Below, one piece after another: positions 13,055 through 13,324 of a stretch of 13,324 nucleotides of DNA. The first letter of the stretch is position 1, and every line of letters starts with the position of its first letter. The stretch lies in NCBI GenBank assembly GCA_947630865.1, contig CANRJE010000028.1, forward strand, positions 1-13,324, written 5' to 3'. The translations under genes and the position numbers were made by a program. The stretch is from an uncultured Bacilli bacterium. Its GTDB lineage: Bacteria; Bacillota_I; Bacilli_A; RF39; UBA660. The notes under the pieces were generated by a model. That model saw only the letters and a program-made list of their open reading frames with translations. It had not been told where the DNA came from and ran no database searches.

Positions 13055-13324
13055 AAAATCCTCCCGAAATTTTACATCTTTTGATAAATTTCCAAGGTGT
13101 TTAGTATAATTAGTCAAATTCTTTTCTCTTTCTTTTAAGTCTTCTAAATCTTTATTTTTAGATATTGTTAAAAGTTTATAGAATTTGTCTTCATTTACAG
13201 TCTCATTATAACTAATATCTTCATATTTATCAAGATTAACGTTGATTATTGTTAATAAATTTTTACTTAAATCTCTTTCATCATAAGGAAGATTAGTAAT
13301 TGTTTTAGGTTTAATATTTAAAGA
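12866..13324 (-). CDS. rpn: second Rpn-family gene, 3' part only (cut by the window edge)
   Basis: The frame is open from the window edge to the stop at 12866-12868, giving 152 residues of the C-terminal part; the catalytic core lies outside the window. It is clearly a paralogue of the gene at 2790-3779: 'NLDKYEDISYNETVNEDKFYKLLTISK', 'NYTKHLGNLS', 'VKFREDFMS', and the end MIIAFYKKGVSLEIISEASKLSLDEVKKI match closely, also at the DNA level. It lacks the eight Gxxx repeats, joining ARNEAKHD directly to MIIA. Same strand and orientation as the first copy. Nothing in the visible part is broken. Whether the nuclease core is intact cannot be seen. Confidence 0.85.
   Translation of the reverse strand, partial: SLNIKPKTITNLPYDERDLSKNLLTIINVNLDKYEDISYNETVNEDKFYKLLTISKNKDLEDLKEREKNLTNYTKHLGNLSKDVKFREDFMSQEMNDYLREIERNIRLNDARNEAKHDMIIAFYKKGVSLEIISEASKLSLDEVKKIIEESK
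13060..13065 (-). promoter_or_regulatory. internal Shine-Dalgarno site in the second rpn gene
   Basis: GGGAGG on the minus strand, five bases from the ATG at 13052-13054, inside the block 13049-13076 identical to 3084-3111. Confidence 0.62.

Noticed and set aside
12866..13117. An 83-residue free-standing gene beginning at TTG 13117
   Set aside because: The frame stays open to the window edge, and the upstream translation matches the first rpn gene, so this is the 3' part of a longer gene. The only supported internal start is ATG 13054.
2790..13324. Composite transposon made of two rpn genes
   Set aside because: Rpn proteins are called putative transposases, but no terminal inverted repeats or target-site duplications are seen next to the first copy, and the second runs off the window. 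Only recombination between direct repeats is proposed.

Overview
The window comes from a very AT-rich, Gram-positive-type bacterium that uses the standard bacterial code: several genes end in TGA, and Trp is TGG. Three features point to an uncultured Bacilli-like Firmicute. These are the Shine-Dalgarno sites (AGGAGG or GGTGAT), the divergent rpsT/gpr pair also found in Bacillus, and a Tad-type pilus locus with no outer-membrane secretin. The gut 'Mollicutes-like' lineages are plausible, but that placement is inference.

Layout: 1-113 holds a tRNA-Gln(CUG) on the minus strand with its promoter. 180-1296 holds yidD and a convergent membrane-anchored transglutaminase-like protein. 1343-2753 holds rpsT and, divergently, the spore germination protease gpr. 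2771-3862 holds an Rpn-family nuclease gene on the minus strand, with a strong promoter and a perfect 11-bp dyad. 3863-4064 is very AT-rich non-coding DNA. 4065-12852 is one probable operon on the plus strand. It encodes two large secreted paralogous surface proteins, a TadE-like pseudopilin, an unrecognised membrane protein, TadZ, the TadA/CpaF ATPase, TadB, TadC, then YebC and the queuosine enzyme QueH. 12866-13324 is the 3' part of a second Rpn gene, cut by the window edge.

Two systems stand out. First, both Rpn genes carry, inside the coding frame, a near-perfect Shine-Dalgarno (GGGAGG, five bases, ATG) in a 28-base block identical in the two copies. This would let each gene make a separate C-terminal protein of 99 or 62 residues. 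It fits the known Rpn 'gene within a gene' arrangement, in which a small C-terminal protein (RpnS) blocks the toxic full-length nuclease (RpnL). The first copy also carries eight uninterrupted four-residue Gxxx repeats in that domain; the second has none. The two copies have the same orientation and bracket the pilus operon.

Second, the Tad locus looks stripped down. It has the ATPase, both platform proteins, TadZ and a TadE-like protein with a class III prepilin site, but no short Flp pilin and no prepilin peptidase. In the usual pilin position are two 390-485-residue proteins with ordinary Sec or SipW/TasA-like signal sequences and a shared C-terminal module. Whether they are the exported subunits is an open and testable question.

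Several longest-frame starts were moved downstream to a start with a proper ribosome binding site: the transglutaminase-like gene, gpr, rpn, tadZ and tadB.
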